Position numbers and translations under genes: made by a program
Part shown: piece after piece, positions 7,999 through 17,681 of the stretch
Layout: every line of letters starts with the position of its first letter
How positions within the stretch are numbered: the first letter of the stretch is position 1
The notes under the pieces: generated by a model
Seen by the model: the letters and a program-made list of their open reading frames with translations, nothing else
Database searches by the model: none
Told to the model about the DNA's origin: nothing
Origin: Lactococcus garvieae
Lineage (GTDB): Bacteria > Bacillota > Bacilli > Lactobacillales > Streptococcaceae
Assembly (NCBI RefSeq): GCF_016027715.1
Contig: NZ_CP065691.1
Span: 1,087,954-1,151,953, forward strand
DNA length: 64,000 nucleotides
Direction: 5' to 3'

Positions 7999-9029
7999 TT
8001 TTTATCTCCTTGTGGTGGTATGGCAATGTTTGTAATACTGTCATCCCATGTTCTATCCATTTTCTGAACAATTTGTACACCCCCTACATTTTGCTCATAG
8101 GTGGTAAAACTATTTCCTTTTACTGTACTGATGACACCAGTATGACCGTAAGGATTCTCACTTGCCGAACCTGCGACTGGTCCAAAACCCCAATTGACAA
8201 CCGCACCTGCTACAAGTTCACTCGCTTTTGGTTTCATAATGACCTTCCAACCGTGAGAAGTAAATGCACTAAAATTGTCTGAACCAATATTAAAGGCACA
8301 CAACCCTTGAAGATGAAAACCGCTAATACTATTCACATAGTAATCCGATAAAGCATAACATTGTCCTGTACCTACCTTTTGACCAAGTACATCGTTAAGG
8401 AGCTTTATATCTCCTCCTGAAGAAGCTGAACCGTTAAAGTAGGCGTACCATTGATTCGCTAACTGAGAAATCATCTCCAAATTTGTTTGCCCATCTGATA
8501 GGCTAACACCTTCATAGTAAAGCGACCAATCTTTGGCTGCCTGTACAGGGTCTTTGGATTTGCTTAATAATGTTTTTACTTTTGAATAAGAACCATTTAA
8601 CTCTTTATCCATTAGTTTAAACTCATTATCAAGTGTCAGAGTAGACAAGTCCATGCCTTGAATCGAACCTTCTGAATGAATTCGGTCGCCATTAATAAAA
8701 CTCCCCCATCCAGACCATTGGAAAAGTCCTGCAACACCTCCCGCAGGATTGATAGCTTGTGGGTCAAAAATACTTTCACGCTGACCTACCGCAAGCGCCC
8801 CTGAAGCACCTGCCGAAGTAAACTTGTGTTCTTTCATCAAGTGCTGATACGTTTTTGTCGCCACTTCAAGGGCTTGACCTGTGACTGGTGGTGTACCATT
8901 TCCTGAAATATCTGGTGTATCTTCTTGACTTCCAATACTTAACATTGAACTAAACAATACCAGTATCAATCCAAAGAAAATAAATGCAGAAGTAAGAACT
9001 CCTGCAATAAGTAACCCTATTTTCTTCAT
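7995..9029 (-). CDS. Two-domain cell-wall hydrolase of the conjugation apparatus (CwlT-like)
   Basis: Opens the peptidoglycan so that the mating channel can be built. After an N-terminal membrane segment (about residues 5-30), residues about 60-200 form a phage-lysozyme-type domain (GALAVGQRES, AGLFQWSGWG). Residues about 215-335 form a CHAP amidase/endopeptidase domain with the catalytic Cys in GQCYALSDYY and His in GHTGVIS. The same pair of activities is found in CwlT of ICEBs1 and Orf14 of Tn916, although the domain families differ. The gene is packed tightly between the VirB6-like and lipoprotein genes. Confidence 0.88.
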   Translation of the reverse strand: MKKIGLLIAGVLTSAFIFFGLILVLFSSMLSIGSQEDTPDISGNGTPPVTGQALEVATKTYQHLMKEHKFTSAGASGALAVGQRESIFDPQAINPAGGVAGLFQWSGWGSFINGDRIHSEGSIQGMDLSTLTLDNEFKLMDKELNGSYSKVKTLLSKSKDPVQAAKDWSLYYEGVSLSDGQTNLEMISQLANQWYAYFNGSASSGGDIKLLNDVLGQKVGTGQCYALSDYYVNSISGFHLQGLCAFNIGSDNFSAFTSHGWKVIMKPKASELVAGAVVNWGFGPVAGSASENPYGHTGVISTVKGNSFTTYEQNVGGVQIVQKMDRTWDDSITNIAIPPQGDKK

Positions 9030-9030
9030 G

Positions 9031-10830
9031 CTATACCCTCACTTCTTGGAGATCATGGCTCGCTTCTTCCCAACTGATTAAATCTTTTTCATCAATCACT
9101 ACATCATCATTAACAGGCGTTTCTTCCATCGCGAATGATGTTTCAACAAGGGAATCATCTTGTAAATTCTGAACATCCACTGGTTCATCTGTTTCTTCTG
9201 TTTCAAGCGTTTCAATGGTTTGATTTTCTTCAGAAATAAAGTTTTCTGTATGCTCTGGTTCTAAACTATCCACTTCATCTGGGAACACATCTACTTCAGA
9301 CGGTACTTCAATCTCTTGACTTTCTTCTGAAGGGATTTCATCCACTTGCATATTTTCTGAAGTTTCTTCTTTGTTTTCTTCAACTTCTGGTTCTGGTATT
9401 TCTTCAGAACGTTGCTCTTTCATATCTTGGAAACGATTAAAGCCATTCGTCATATTAGGCGCAACCATGGAAGCCCCATCAGCGATAAGTGCTGGATTTT
9501 CTGTCGCAGCTCCTACCGCAACCTTAGCACCACCTTCTGCTTTTTCTTTAAATCCATTTTTAAGATTTTCCCACTCCATCTTCATATGGGAAAGCTCCGC
9601 ATTTCCTGCAGCCATATTTGTACCTGAAATCTTTTGAGAAATCCCTGAACGATTTTTCCATAATACAATCATGAATACTATTTTCAAGATAAAAACTACT
9701 GGTAAAAATATAAGGAACTCAATACTACCCAACCCTGATACTGCAGCTTCTAAATTGGTTTGAGGTTTTCCAATAATCATACTTAAAACACCATAATCAA
9801 TTTGTGTCATTAAGAAAAAGAGAAAACCAAGCATAACGCTTAAAATAGACGGTGCAACCAATAAACCAAGCGTTGTTTTTATTGTCGTAAAGAAGGCATT
9901 TCTAAACCACGGAATAAAACTCAATAGAGCGCTCAAAGGGATAAGAATGATAAACACGCATACCAAGAGTGAAAGTGCAGATATAGTTGAATTCACTGCA
10001 ATTATAGGAACAGAATATATCCATAAATTCATACCACCCATAACGCCTGCAGCAATTTGAAAGCCAAGCTGTTTGCCATCATTTTTAAGGTAAGGATTAC
10101 CTTTTGAGCCCTTTGCAAGGTCATCTACATATGCTTGACCTCCGCTGCCTTTTGCTTTATCATAGTCAAATGTTTTTCCTGTTTCAGAATCGACTACACC
10201 GGCAGGATTACCTGTATTAATAAAGTTTGCGGTAGGTTTAACCACATAATTCTCAATAAAATCACCTGACTGTTCCGCATTCGAAAATCCAGTCATACCA
10301 TTGTTAATCTCTTTTTTGGCAGTATCCGCAACATTGGTTACTGTATCAAATAGGATTTGTCCACCCATTTCAGTTTTGAACTGTCCGTTTGGTGTTCTTA
10401 CTGTAAAATTTCCAAAAAAGAAAAACATAGTCGCAACAACTGCCATCAGATGAATGAATGACCGCATAAAATTGCCCTTACCATTGGTATATTGATAAAA
10501 CAGGTAAAAACCTGTAATCGCAAGTAACATCCCTGCTCCTGAAGCCTGTGCTATTGTTCCATTTGAACCACCAATAAACCCTAGAAAGATTGTTTTAGCA
10601 TTGTTCATCATGGTGACTTGAACAGATTTCAAGGATCCCGAAATGTTAAGAAGATTTGTAAGAAAGCTAACAATAAGCGCCTGAATTTGGAAAAGCTGAA
10701 ACGGCATACCGATGATTATACCTGAGATGAAATTCCAAAACATAGGAACTGGTTCAACAATTTTACCATGTACAGTTTCATGATAAATACCATAGTTCAT
10801 TATGCTTTTATATAAGACACTAAAATTCAT
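9031..10830 (-). CDS. VirB6-like polytopic channel protein (Tn916 Orf15/ConG type)
   Basis: A 599-residue membrane protein with about seven or eight hydrophobic segments within residues 1-390, then a cytoplasmic tail. The tail contains a Gly/Ala-rich stretch and, after about residue 470, a strongly acidic Glu/Pro repeat region. Size, topology and position between the VirB4-like and lysozyme genes match TcpH/ConG/Orf15, the inner-membrane channel component. The long acidic tail is unusually extended and may bind partner proteins. Confidence 0.8.
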   Translation of the reverse strand: MNFSVLYKSIMNYGIYHETVHGKIVEPVPMFWNFISGIIIGMPFQLFQIQALIVSFLTNLLNISGSLKSVQVTMMNNAKTIFLGFIGGSNGTIAQASGAGMLLAITGFYLFYQYTNGKGNFMRSFIHLMAVVATMFFFFGNFTVRTPNGQFKTEMGGQILFDTVTNVADTAKKEINNGMTGFSNAEQSGDFIENYVVKPTANFINTGNPAGVVDSETGKTFDYDKAKGSGGQAYVDDLAKGSKGNPYLKNDGKQLGFQIAAGVMGGMNLWIYSVPIIAVNSTISALSLLVCVFIILIPLSALLSFIPWFRNAFFTTIKTTLGLLVAPSILSVMLGFLFFLMTQIDYGVLSMIIGKPQTNLEAAVSGLGSIEFLIFLPVVFILKIVFMIVLWKNRSGISQKISGTNMAAGNAELSHMKMEWENLKNGFKEKAEGGAKVAVGAATENPALIADGASMVAPNMTNGFNRFQDMKEQRSEEIPEPEVEENKEETSENMQVDEIPSEESQEIEVPSEVDVFPDEVDSLEPEHTENFISEENQTIETLETEETDEPVDVQNLQDDSLVETSFAMEETPVNDDVVIDEKDLISWEEASHDLQEVRV

Positions 10831-10841
10831 AATTTCACCTC

Positions 10842-13343
10842 CTAACGTTTTTGGTATTGTTTTTCTAACTGAGATTGTTCTGAATCATTGTTAGGTGCAA
10901 ATAATTCTAACCACGCTTCAGGGATTTCAATTGAAATACGGTTGATGTTCCCAAAGACATCTAAATACACACATTGTCCTTGATTCATGTTTCTAATCCA
11001 TTGGATATTGGTTTCATTAACTTCTAATTTCAAGGTACGTAAAATTTGTTCTTCTTCTCCGTCCTCATAGAAACAAAAACGTTCACCTGCACCTGTGGTA
11101 TCGTTCGAATCTTTCACATCATTGACCGACTGTGAAATAAGAACAAGCTTATTATTCTGGGAACGACCGACACGTTTCATGGACTTGATGATTCGTTTTC
11201 CTTCTTTTGAAGTCATAATTACCCAAACTTCATCCATAAATTCAACCGTTTCTTCTTGGTCATTCATTGAACCAAATCGTTTACAGAATGTACCTAAAGC
11301 CATCATCAAAGCAACAGAATTACGTTCTTCTTCTGAAAGTTCATCATCTGAATCTGATTCAGGAAGTTCTAAGTCCGCAATTTCTAAAAGTGTAGCATGT
11401 TCTTCAAAAGAAATCCCTTCAACATTACCGTAAGAAAAAGCTAAAGATAAAATAGAACCTTCGACTGCTTCAAAAAGATATTCCCCTGCAGCTTGTACAG
11501 CTTCATTTTTTGAATCTCTCAAAATATCAATCACGTGCATAAAGCCAACTGTTTCACCTTCAATTTTACGTTTCACAACTGCCTTTACAGCTTTAGAAAT
11601 AGCTGTTGTTTCTTCTTTCTTCCACGTACCCTCTCCTAAATACTTAAGCATGGTTTTAGCCACTGTCAAAGCATCTTCTGGATTCAAAAACACAATAGGG
11701 TCAAGAACACCTTCATTTTCTGGTTTTTGATAATCAAGTGTTACAAAGTTAATACTATCAATTACCGCTGCCAGTTCCGGATTTTTCTTACGCCATACTG
11801 GATTTTGCGATACACTCAGCCATTGTGCCCTGATGTTGTGCTTAGGGTCAATATAAAGTGTCTTAATTTTAGAGTGTACATTTTGTAAGAATTGATTTTG
11901 TGCAAGAATTGTCTTCCCAGAACCTGTCATACCTGTGATTGTCGTTAAAAGATTTTTAGTCACCTTTCCTGCAATCCCCTCTTTATTGGCAAGCATAGGG
12001 TTATAGAGGACAATATTTCTTGAAGCATGAATAGCTTGGTTTAAATCTTCCCACTTGTGATAATTTGTATCTACTCGTCCTAAAGGAAAACCTGAATCCG
12101 ACCCACTTTTTGTTGTCGTAAAAGGCAAGTGTTGAGAAAAACCTGCAGAATCTGAAGAGTGATACCAAAAACGTGTCGTGCGGTCTAATTTTGCACCATA
12201 AAGTAACGATTGGAAAAGATAAGCTTGATCCATACGTGCTCGTTCCAATACAAATTTATTTTCAAACGCACTGATGGCTGTTTTTACACGACTTCTTAAT
12301 TGTTCACGGCTTGAAGCTGCGATAAATAAAAAAGCGCCATATTCAATAATAGGCTCTTTCGCTTGAACTTTTTTTGCCATATCGTTTAAACCTTTACGCC
12401 CAATAATAATACGGTCGTGCATAACGTTTCCTGTATTTGCAGTCTCACGCATAATCGTTTTGGAACGCACTAAACTTTGGCTCATTTTAGATTTATAACC
12501 GAATGAGCTTTTCATATCAGGAAAATGAGCTTTTATTTTTAAGCCAATAGGGAAGTTGAAAGACTGCACAACTTCACCAATATGATTATTGCTCAAAAGT
12601 CCATTGGACTTTCCAATAGGTAATATAGTGAGATAGCTTGTACCATAAGGACTTACAAACTGTAACTCTCCCATATTATTCGCATAAATCATGGTATCTG
12701 TAATATTGTTAATAGTACGTGATTCTAAAACATCCATATACAAATGTGGAATGTAAGGCAGGAACTGCAGCTTTTGATAATAGTAGGTTTGGTCATCAGA
12801 TAAAGGTACAGGTTTCAATGGTGAAAGAGTTTGTCTCAATTCCATTTCTGCATGATACCAATTTTCTGCCCAATCTTCTCCCACCTGAACGTATCGTCCA
12901 AAAGCGTTCATCAACGCTGCAGTTTGTTTTGTGATTGCATTTTTCACAAGTTCTTTGAAAGACATATCTTTCATTTCTTTAGAGATATAGACCCCTAGCA
13001 ACCAAAAATACTTATAAGGGATTTCCATCTCTTTTGTATAACGTTCCGTTATTTCTTTAAGATAAACTTCTCCAGATTTTTTATTTTCAGATACAAAAGT
13101 TTTTGCAAGGTCTGACATTTTTTCTTCCAAAAGAAAATCACGTGATACTAAAGAAAGTTCAAAATAGGCGTTCGGTATAAGTTTTCTTACCGCTTTTTCT
13201 ATTGTTTCCTTTGTTTCTTTCTTTTTCTTGAAATTAATCGGAGAAGAAGAAAAGTAAGGGATCGTGTAAAAAGCCATCACTTCTCTTTCTTTGGTTAATA
13301 CTAAATTCTCCTTATATTGTTCAATTGGGTAACTAAGTTTCAT
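10842..13343 (-). CDS. VirB4-family conjugation ATPase (ConE/TcpF-like)
   Basis: Energises the mating channel. The 833-residue protein has Walker A GMTGSGKT at about residue 470 and Walker B VEFMDEVWVIM at about residue 704. The N-terminal half resembles the VirB4 N-terminal domain, and a signature segment LVLISQSVNDVKDS lies near the C-terminus. Length and neighbours (TcpE-like upstream, VirB6-like downstream) match Tn916 Orf16 and ICEBs1 ConE. Confidence 0.92.
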   Translation of the reverse strand: MKLSYPIEQYKENLVLTKEREVMAFYTIPYFSSSPINFKKKKETKETIEKAVRKLIPNAYFELSLVSRDFLLEEKMSDLAKTFVSENKKSGEVYLKEITERYTKEMEIPYKYFWLLGVYISKEMKDMSFKELVKNAITKQTAALMNAFGRYVQVGEDWAENWYHAEMELRQTLSPLKPVPLSDDQTYYYQKLQFLPYIPHLYMDVLESRTINNITDTMIYANNMGELQFVSPYGTSYLTILPIGKSNGLLSNNHIGEVVQSFNFPIGLKIKAHFPDMKSSFGYKSKMSQSLVRSKTIMRETANTGNVMHDRIIIGRKGLNDMAKKVQAKEPIIEYGAFLFIAASSREQLRSRVKTAISAFENKFVLERARMDQAYLFQSLLYGAKLDRTTRFWYHSSDSAGFSQHLPFTTTKSGSDSGFPLGRVDTNYHKWEDLNQAIHASRNIVLYNPMLANKEGIAGKVTKNLLTTITGMTGSGKTILAQNQFLQNVHSKIKTLYIDPKHNIRAQWLSVSQNPVWRKKNPELAAVIDSINFVTLDYQKPENEGVLDPIVFLNPEDALTVAKTMLKYLGEGTWKKEETTAISKAVKAVVKRKIEGETVGFMHVIDILRDSKNEAVQAAGEYLFEAVEGSILSLAFSYGNVEGISFEEHATLLEIADLELPESDSDDELSEEERNSVALMMALGTFCKRFGSMNDQEETVEFMDEVWVIMTSKEGKRIIKSMKRVGRSQNNKLVLISQSVNDVKDSNDTTGAGERFCFYEDGEEEQILRTLKLEVNETNIQWIRNMNQGQCVYLDVFGNINRISIEIPEAWLELFAPNNDSEQSQLEKQYQKR

Positions 13344-13363
13344 ATTCCTCTTTCTAGCTCTAT

Positions 13364-13768
13364 TTAAAGCATAACTTTTTCAAATACAATCTTTTCTTGC
13401 ACTTCTTCCCTCCGTTCTTCAGCATAAATACAACGTTTATCAAAACCAAAATTTTTAATAAAGCGAAACACACCATAAATATAGTAATGCATTTTTTTAC
13501 CGTCAGGCTCTTTTTCTACATAAGATTTACCTATAAACCAAGGTAATATTGTACACAAAGCAACAGGTACAAAAGGAACGTATCTAAGAACTGGAAGTAG
13601 CGGATGGATAAAAAGAAAAACCGCAACTACGCTCAAAGCTGTAACCCCTAAAAAAGGCACAGATAAGGGTGTTTGGAAAGTCCAATAGACTTTGCCTCGC
13701 AGTCTGATTTCTTGAATCCAATAAGGTGTTTCTAAACCTATCGCATAATCATAATGTTGTTTTTCCAT
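13364..13768 (-). CDS. TcpE/ConD-family conjugation membrane protein
   Basis: A 134-residue protein with two central hydrophobic segments (about residues 30-80), short cytoplasmic ends and the conserved YWIQEIRLRGKVYW-type N-terminus seen in Tn916 Orf17 relatives. It is a small partner of the VirB4-like ATPase in the channel. The ATG at 13768 follows the TcpD-like stop codon by only six bases, so translation is probably coupled. Confidence 0.75.
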   Translation of the reverse strand: MEKQHYDYAIGLETPYWIQEIRLRGKVYWTFQTPLSVPFLGVTALSVVAVFLFIHPLLPVLRYVPFVPVALCTILPWFIGKSYVEKEPDGKKMHYYIYGVFRFIKNFGFDKRCIYAEERREEVQEKIVFEKVML

Positions 13769-13774
13769 AGGCAA

Positions 13775-13996
13775 TCACGCAATATTTACGCCAAAGACTT
13801 TTAGGATAGCTGTGATAAAGTCCCACATAATGGCAAATATATCCTTCCCTGTGAACAACGCCCACATAATACCACCAATAGCAAGAACAGAGATGATTTC
13901 CACCCATGCACCATTTTTCCAATGTTTAAAAATCATAATCCCTGCAATAACAGCAAGTAGAACAACAAATCCTGCCTTAATATCATCAAAATTCAT
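13775..13996 (-). CDS. Small two-helix membrane protein (TcpD/ConC-like)
   Basis: A 73-residue protein with hydrophobic segments at about residues 8-24 and 33-48, then an amphipathic end. It directly precedes the TcpE-like gene, as ConC and TcpD do in related systems. Assignment rests on size, topology and position. Confidence 0.6.
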   Translation of the reverse strand: MNFDDIKAGFVVLLAVIAGIMIFKHWKNGAWVEIISVLAIGGIMWALFTGKDIFAIMWDFITAILKVFGVNIA

Positions 13997-14012
13997 ATTT
14001 TAATCCAACTTT

Positions 14013-14633
14013 CTATTTTTTATTTTGAGAGGGTTGTGTTTTAGCCTTAGGAGTTGAAGCCTTCTTATCCGTACTTTTTGAAGTAGATTCTGACTTTTTA
14101 TTTCCATTTTCTAAAACTTTCACACGCTCTAGTAACTTTTCATTTTCCTTTGATACAGCTTTTTGATTTTCACCTAAGGTTTGAGTAGTTTCGTTAACTT
14201 TTTGTGTCAAATCAGTAACTTGAACATTGGCATTGTAAGCGGAATAACCTAATCCTACAAATAAACCAATAATCAGGATAACAACGAGACGGTAAATACG
14301 CAGTGCTTTACCTTCTTTTACTGTTTTAGTTTTGGGAATTTCAGGTTCTTTGGGCTTTTTCTCATATTTTTTTAAACCAGAGAAAAATCCCTTAAAAATA
14401 CTTTGTTTCCCTGCCCCTTCTTCTTTACCTGTCGCACCAGTTGTTATCAGTCCTTCAGGTATCACAGGCTCTAATTTTTCTCCTGCTTCATCAAAAGCCA
14501 AAAGTAGCAAATCTTTTTCTTCAGATGTTAACTCTGCAGCGATACTTTTGACTTCAATTTTTTGATTTTGAGCAAAAAAAAGGAGCGCTTCTCTATCCAC
14601 ACCCAATTCTCTTGCCAGTTCATAAATTTTCAA
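14013..14633 (-). CDS. Membrane protein with N-terminal IF2_N-like domain and coiled coil
   Basis: A 206-residue bitopic protein. Residues 1-40 (IYELARELGVDREALL) closely resemble the small helical N-terminal domain of translation initiation factor IF2. A basic linker, one membrane segment (about 114-132) and an extracytoplasmic coiled coil (about 140-180) with a Ser/Thr/Lys-rich tail follow. TTG start at 14633 behind GGAGG. It lies upstream of the TcpD/TcpE/VirB4 genes, so a scaffolding role in the mating apparatus is likely, but no function is known to me. Confidence 0.6.
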   Translation of the reverse strand: MKIYELARELGVDREALLFFAQNQKIEVKSIAAELTSEEKDLLLLAFDEAGEKLEPVIPEGLITTGATGKEEGAGKQSIFKGFFSGLKKYEKKPKEPEIPKTKTVKEGKALRIYRLVVILIIGLFVGLGYSAYNANVQVTDLTQKVNETTQTLGENQKAVSKENEKLLERVKVLENGNKKSESTSKSTDKKASTPKAKTQPSQNKK

Positions 14634-14699
14634 ATGTTACCTCCATATTTTTTTACTCCACCATCCCACCACTTCACCGATTCTTACGGTCAATATTTA

Positions 14700-17504
14700 T
14701 TATTTTTTATCTTTGTTAAAGAAGGCTTTAATTTTATCACGACGAGCTACTCCCAATGCTACAAGGATTGCACCAATACCTACTAAGCTCCAAACAGCTT
14801 TTTCTTCACCTGTTGAAGGGAGAATACTCTTTGGAGTGTCAGGAGTTTTTGGTGTTTCTTTTTTAGGTGTTTCAGGTTTTTTCACTGTAAATGTTTCCTT
14901 TTCATCATCTTTGTTATGGTGAGAGATCAGTGGTGGCTCTTCTTCATTTGGTTTCTCACCATGCCATGCGTCCTCATAGAAGGTAATCTTATGCCCTGCA
15001 TATTGCTTCGCATCTACTTTGACAGGAACTTCCACAGTACCTGAAGTATCTTCAGCTTTGAATGTCAAACTACCGTCTACATCAATTACTTTTTTCAAGT
15101 TATGGTCATAAGCTTGTGTGATTTTAACCGTGTAAGTATCGCCTTTAACCAAGCCTTCATAGAAGAATTTGTCCGTCACTGTGGTTGTTTCAGGCGTAAT
15201 TTCCTTATCCTGAACTTCCGTATGCCCATCTGCTTCATCTACTTTGACCGTTTGAGAAGGATTGTCTTTGTAGTTGTTTTCTTCAACGACTTTGTTTCCT
15301 TCTTCATCTGTGACAAGCTCAGTGACGGTATAATCTTTGTTTTGGTCTTTCACCGTGTTAATGACTGGGAAATCCAACTGAACTGTGGCACTACCGTTTT
15401 CGTCCGTTGTAAATTTCTTTTCTGCAGTAATAGCTTTACCTTTATCATCTTTTACTTCTTTACCTGAATCTTTGTAAACAACTTTACCTTTGAGATTCAG
15501 CTCTTTAGAAGCAGGAAGATTTGACATTTGAGCCATATCTGTAACTTGTGCCTGACCTACACCAAGTGTCTTATCACCATCTGCTTTATCCTTAGCAGTA
15601 GTCGTAATGGTTGGTGTTGGTTTTTCTTCTGGTTTGTCTGTAAACGTACCAAGGTTCAAGTTGAACATGATATTGTTATCTGTCATGTGTGACACATCAA
15701 CATCATTTGTAGAGATAATTTGACCTGTGACTGTATCTTTAAAGACAAACGTATAACTTGCAATGTTACCGTCCTTATCACGATTTGTCGTATGCGTAAC
15801 CGTAAATGGATTAATCGGTTGTAAGCCATCTGGTGTTTCAACTTCTGTAAACTCATAATCCCCAAAAGTAAGTAAATCTTTGAAATCTACGACACCATTG
15901 GTTGTAATCCCTGTGCTAGGGTCAGTGACTGCTTTAGAAGTCACTCTTACAGGCTCACCTTTTGTATCATTGATTGGTTTGGCTTCAAAGACTGCACCAT
16001 TCAATCCAGTAAGTGAACCATTGACATCTTGTGCTTTTGACCAAACCACCCCAAACTTACCTACACGGTCTTTGGCTGTGGCTTCTTCAATGTAATTTTT
16101 AGTATCTTTATCGAACTTGTCATTTTCATCAAATTCAACATCATATTTTTTCGTTGAAAGCTCATAGCCTTCTGGTGCTTTTGTTTCCTTGATGTAAACT
16201 TTATCTGGGAATTTCAAGTTTTTAACACTAATTCCTTTAGAAACATCCGTCATACGAAGGACGACATTATCACCTGCGACTTTTTCGCCTGCGACTGCAG
16301 TAATAGGATAGCCTTCATAACCATCTTTCCAAGTAACTGGTTTGTCGTCTGACTTATAGAAATACCCCCACTCAGAGTTTTCAAGATGTGCAGCACCTTG
16401 TGTTTCAGCAGAGCCAGTATCAGCGTCTTGTTTCAGAAGGGTTGACTTACCAAGACCAATAGTTTTAACTTTCAATTCCCCTTTCAGATTGGCAGGGTCA
16501 GAAGTTGCAAAAAGTGTTTGTCCTACGGTACTGTCTGGATTGATTGTACCGTAAATATAGCTAGGTTGAAAATCTTCATTAATGTAGTTTCTAACTTTAA
16601 CTGAACCATTATCTCCAATCGCACTAGGAGTAGCAGAAACTTCCAAAGAATTTCCATTTCGTTTAGCCGTAAGTCCTTTTGAAGCTTGTATCATATCAAA
16701 AGGTGTACCATAGCCCCCTGCATTTCCTGCAATAACTCCTGCCTTATCTGTGGCAGTTGCACTTGAACCTGCAACAACTGTCAAAGGATTAGGGTTAAAA
16801 TCTGGATTTTTAGAGCTTGCGACTGCTTGCTTAAGAATAACTGTCGCATGTTCAATGACCTTATTAATATCCGCACCAGTAGACTCTAAGCCTGTAATTT
16901 TATGTCCACCAACAACGTTATTCAATTTTGAAGTGTCAACTTCTGAAACTTTAGGAAGCAGTCCTGAAACCTCATTTTGACCTGCTTCAACGAGCCACAT
17001 AGCAAACTGTGTCGCAAGGTTAATGTTTTTATCTGCTTCTGCATTATTCACTTCACCAATGTAAGTAATGTTATTAATGAGATTACGTTGATACTCTGTC
17101 ATCTCATTCCATAACTTATAGACTGCTTCATTTTGACCTGCTTTAGTCGCATAAGCACCATTAAAGACATCTACAAATGGCTCCAAACAGAACGTTGTTG
17201 CACCATTAACTTCCATAAAGTTTGCGGAAGCTTCATGACCGTTCGACCATTTGACCGTACCAGTACCTGAAAACTTATAGTTGACTGGCCCTTTATCAGG
17301 AAGTGAGATTGAACGTGCAGGGCTTGAAAATGGGCTGATATTTAAAACATCTGCTTGTGCAAGACCTGCGAGAGAACCACCTACAGTGAGTACAAGCATA
17401 GACATTGTGACCATATGCTTCCCTCTTTTATGCATACGGAAACGTGTATTTTTTTCTTCTGTGAGAGCTTTTTGTAATTTTTTCTTTTTGAATTTCGACA
17501 TCAT
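14700..17504 (-). CDS. LPXTG surface adhesin with thioester and Cna/VaFE-type repeats, carried by the ICE
   Basis: A 934-residue secreted protein with a long basic signal peptide (about 1-52) and a C-terminal sorting signal LPSTGEE, hydrophobic helix and basic tail. A thioester domain is suggested by Cys106 in TFCLEP and Gln166 in ATQFAMW. Several beta-sandwich repeats follow (SpaA/Cna-B-like with VYIKETKAPEGYEL, then VaFE-type repeats near 620-870). Its place inside the transfer operon suggests that it promotes contact between donor and recipient, as other ICE- and plasmid-encoded adhesins do. That role is inference. Confidence 0.85.
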   Translation of the reverse strand: MMSKFKKKKLQKALTEEKNTRFRMHKRGKHMVTMSMLVLTVGGSLAGLAQADVLNISPFSSPARSISLPDKGPVNYKFSGTGTVKWSNGHEASANFMEVNGATTFCLEPFVDVFNGAYATKAGQNEAVYKLWNEMTEYQRNLINNITYIGEVNNAEADKNINLATQFAMWLVEAGQNEVSGLLPKVSEVDTSKLNNVVGGHKITGLESTGADINKVIEHATVILKQAVASSKNPDFNPNPLTVVAGSSATATDKAGVIAGNAGGYGTPFDMIQASKGLTAKRNGNSLEVSATPSAIGDNGSVKVRNYINEDFQPSYIYGTINPDSTVGQTLFATSDPANLKGELKVKTIGLGKSTLLKQDADTGSAETQGAAHLENSEWGYFYKSDDKPVTWKDGYEGYPITAVAGEKVAGDNVVLRMTDVSKGISVKNLKFPDKVYIKETKAPEGYELSTKKYDVEFDENDKFDKDTKNYIEEATAKDRVGKFGVVWSKAQDVNGSLTGLNGAVFEAKPINDTKGEPVRVTSKAVTDPSTGITTNGVVDFKDLLTFGDYEFTEVETPDGLQPINPFTVTHTTNRDKDGNIASYTFVFKDTVTGQIISTNDVDVSHMTDNNIMFNLNLGTFTDKPEEKPTPTITTTAKDKADGDKTLGVGQAQVTDMAQMSNLPASKELNLKGKVVYKDSGKEVKDDKGKAITAEKKFTTDENGSATVQLDFPVINTVKDQNKDYTVTELVTDEEGNKVVEENNYKDNPSQTVKVDEADGHTEVQDKEITPETTTVTDKFFYEGLVKGDTYTVKITQAYDHNLKKVIDVDGSLTFKAEDTSGTVEVPVKVDAKQYAGHKITFYEDAWHGEKPNEEEPPLISHHNKDDEKETFTVKKPETPKKETPKTPDTPKSILPSTGEEKAVWSLVGIGAILVALGVARRDKIKAFFNKDKK

Positions 17505-17538
17505 TTTCTCCTATTTTTCTTTTTGATTCTACACAAAA

Positions 17539-17563
17539 CAAAAAAGCGTGCTTTTCACGCTTT
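17539..17563 (-). terminator. Hairpin terminator upstream of the adhesin gene
   Basis: On the minus strand AAAGCGTG pairs with CACGCTTT and runs into T residues. It lies just before the adhesin start, so it may partly insulate that gene from upstream transcription. Confidence 0.7.
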
Positions 17564-17633
17564 AGATTAGTTATTAAATTATTATCCCCCCCATTCTAAA
17601 ATCCTTTTTATGCCTTGATTGAGGGCTGAATAT

Positions 17634-17668
17634 AAAAAACGGCAGTTTCATAAGAAACTACCGCTTTC
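17634..17668 (-). terminator. Terminator of the secreted coiled-coil gene
   Basis: GCGGTAGTTTC pairs with GAAACTGCCG over TTAT and is followed by six T residues on the minus strand, directly after the stop at 17682. Confidence 0.85.
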
Positions 17669-17681
17669 TTTTTTATATTAA

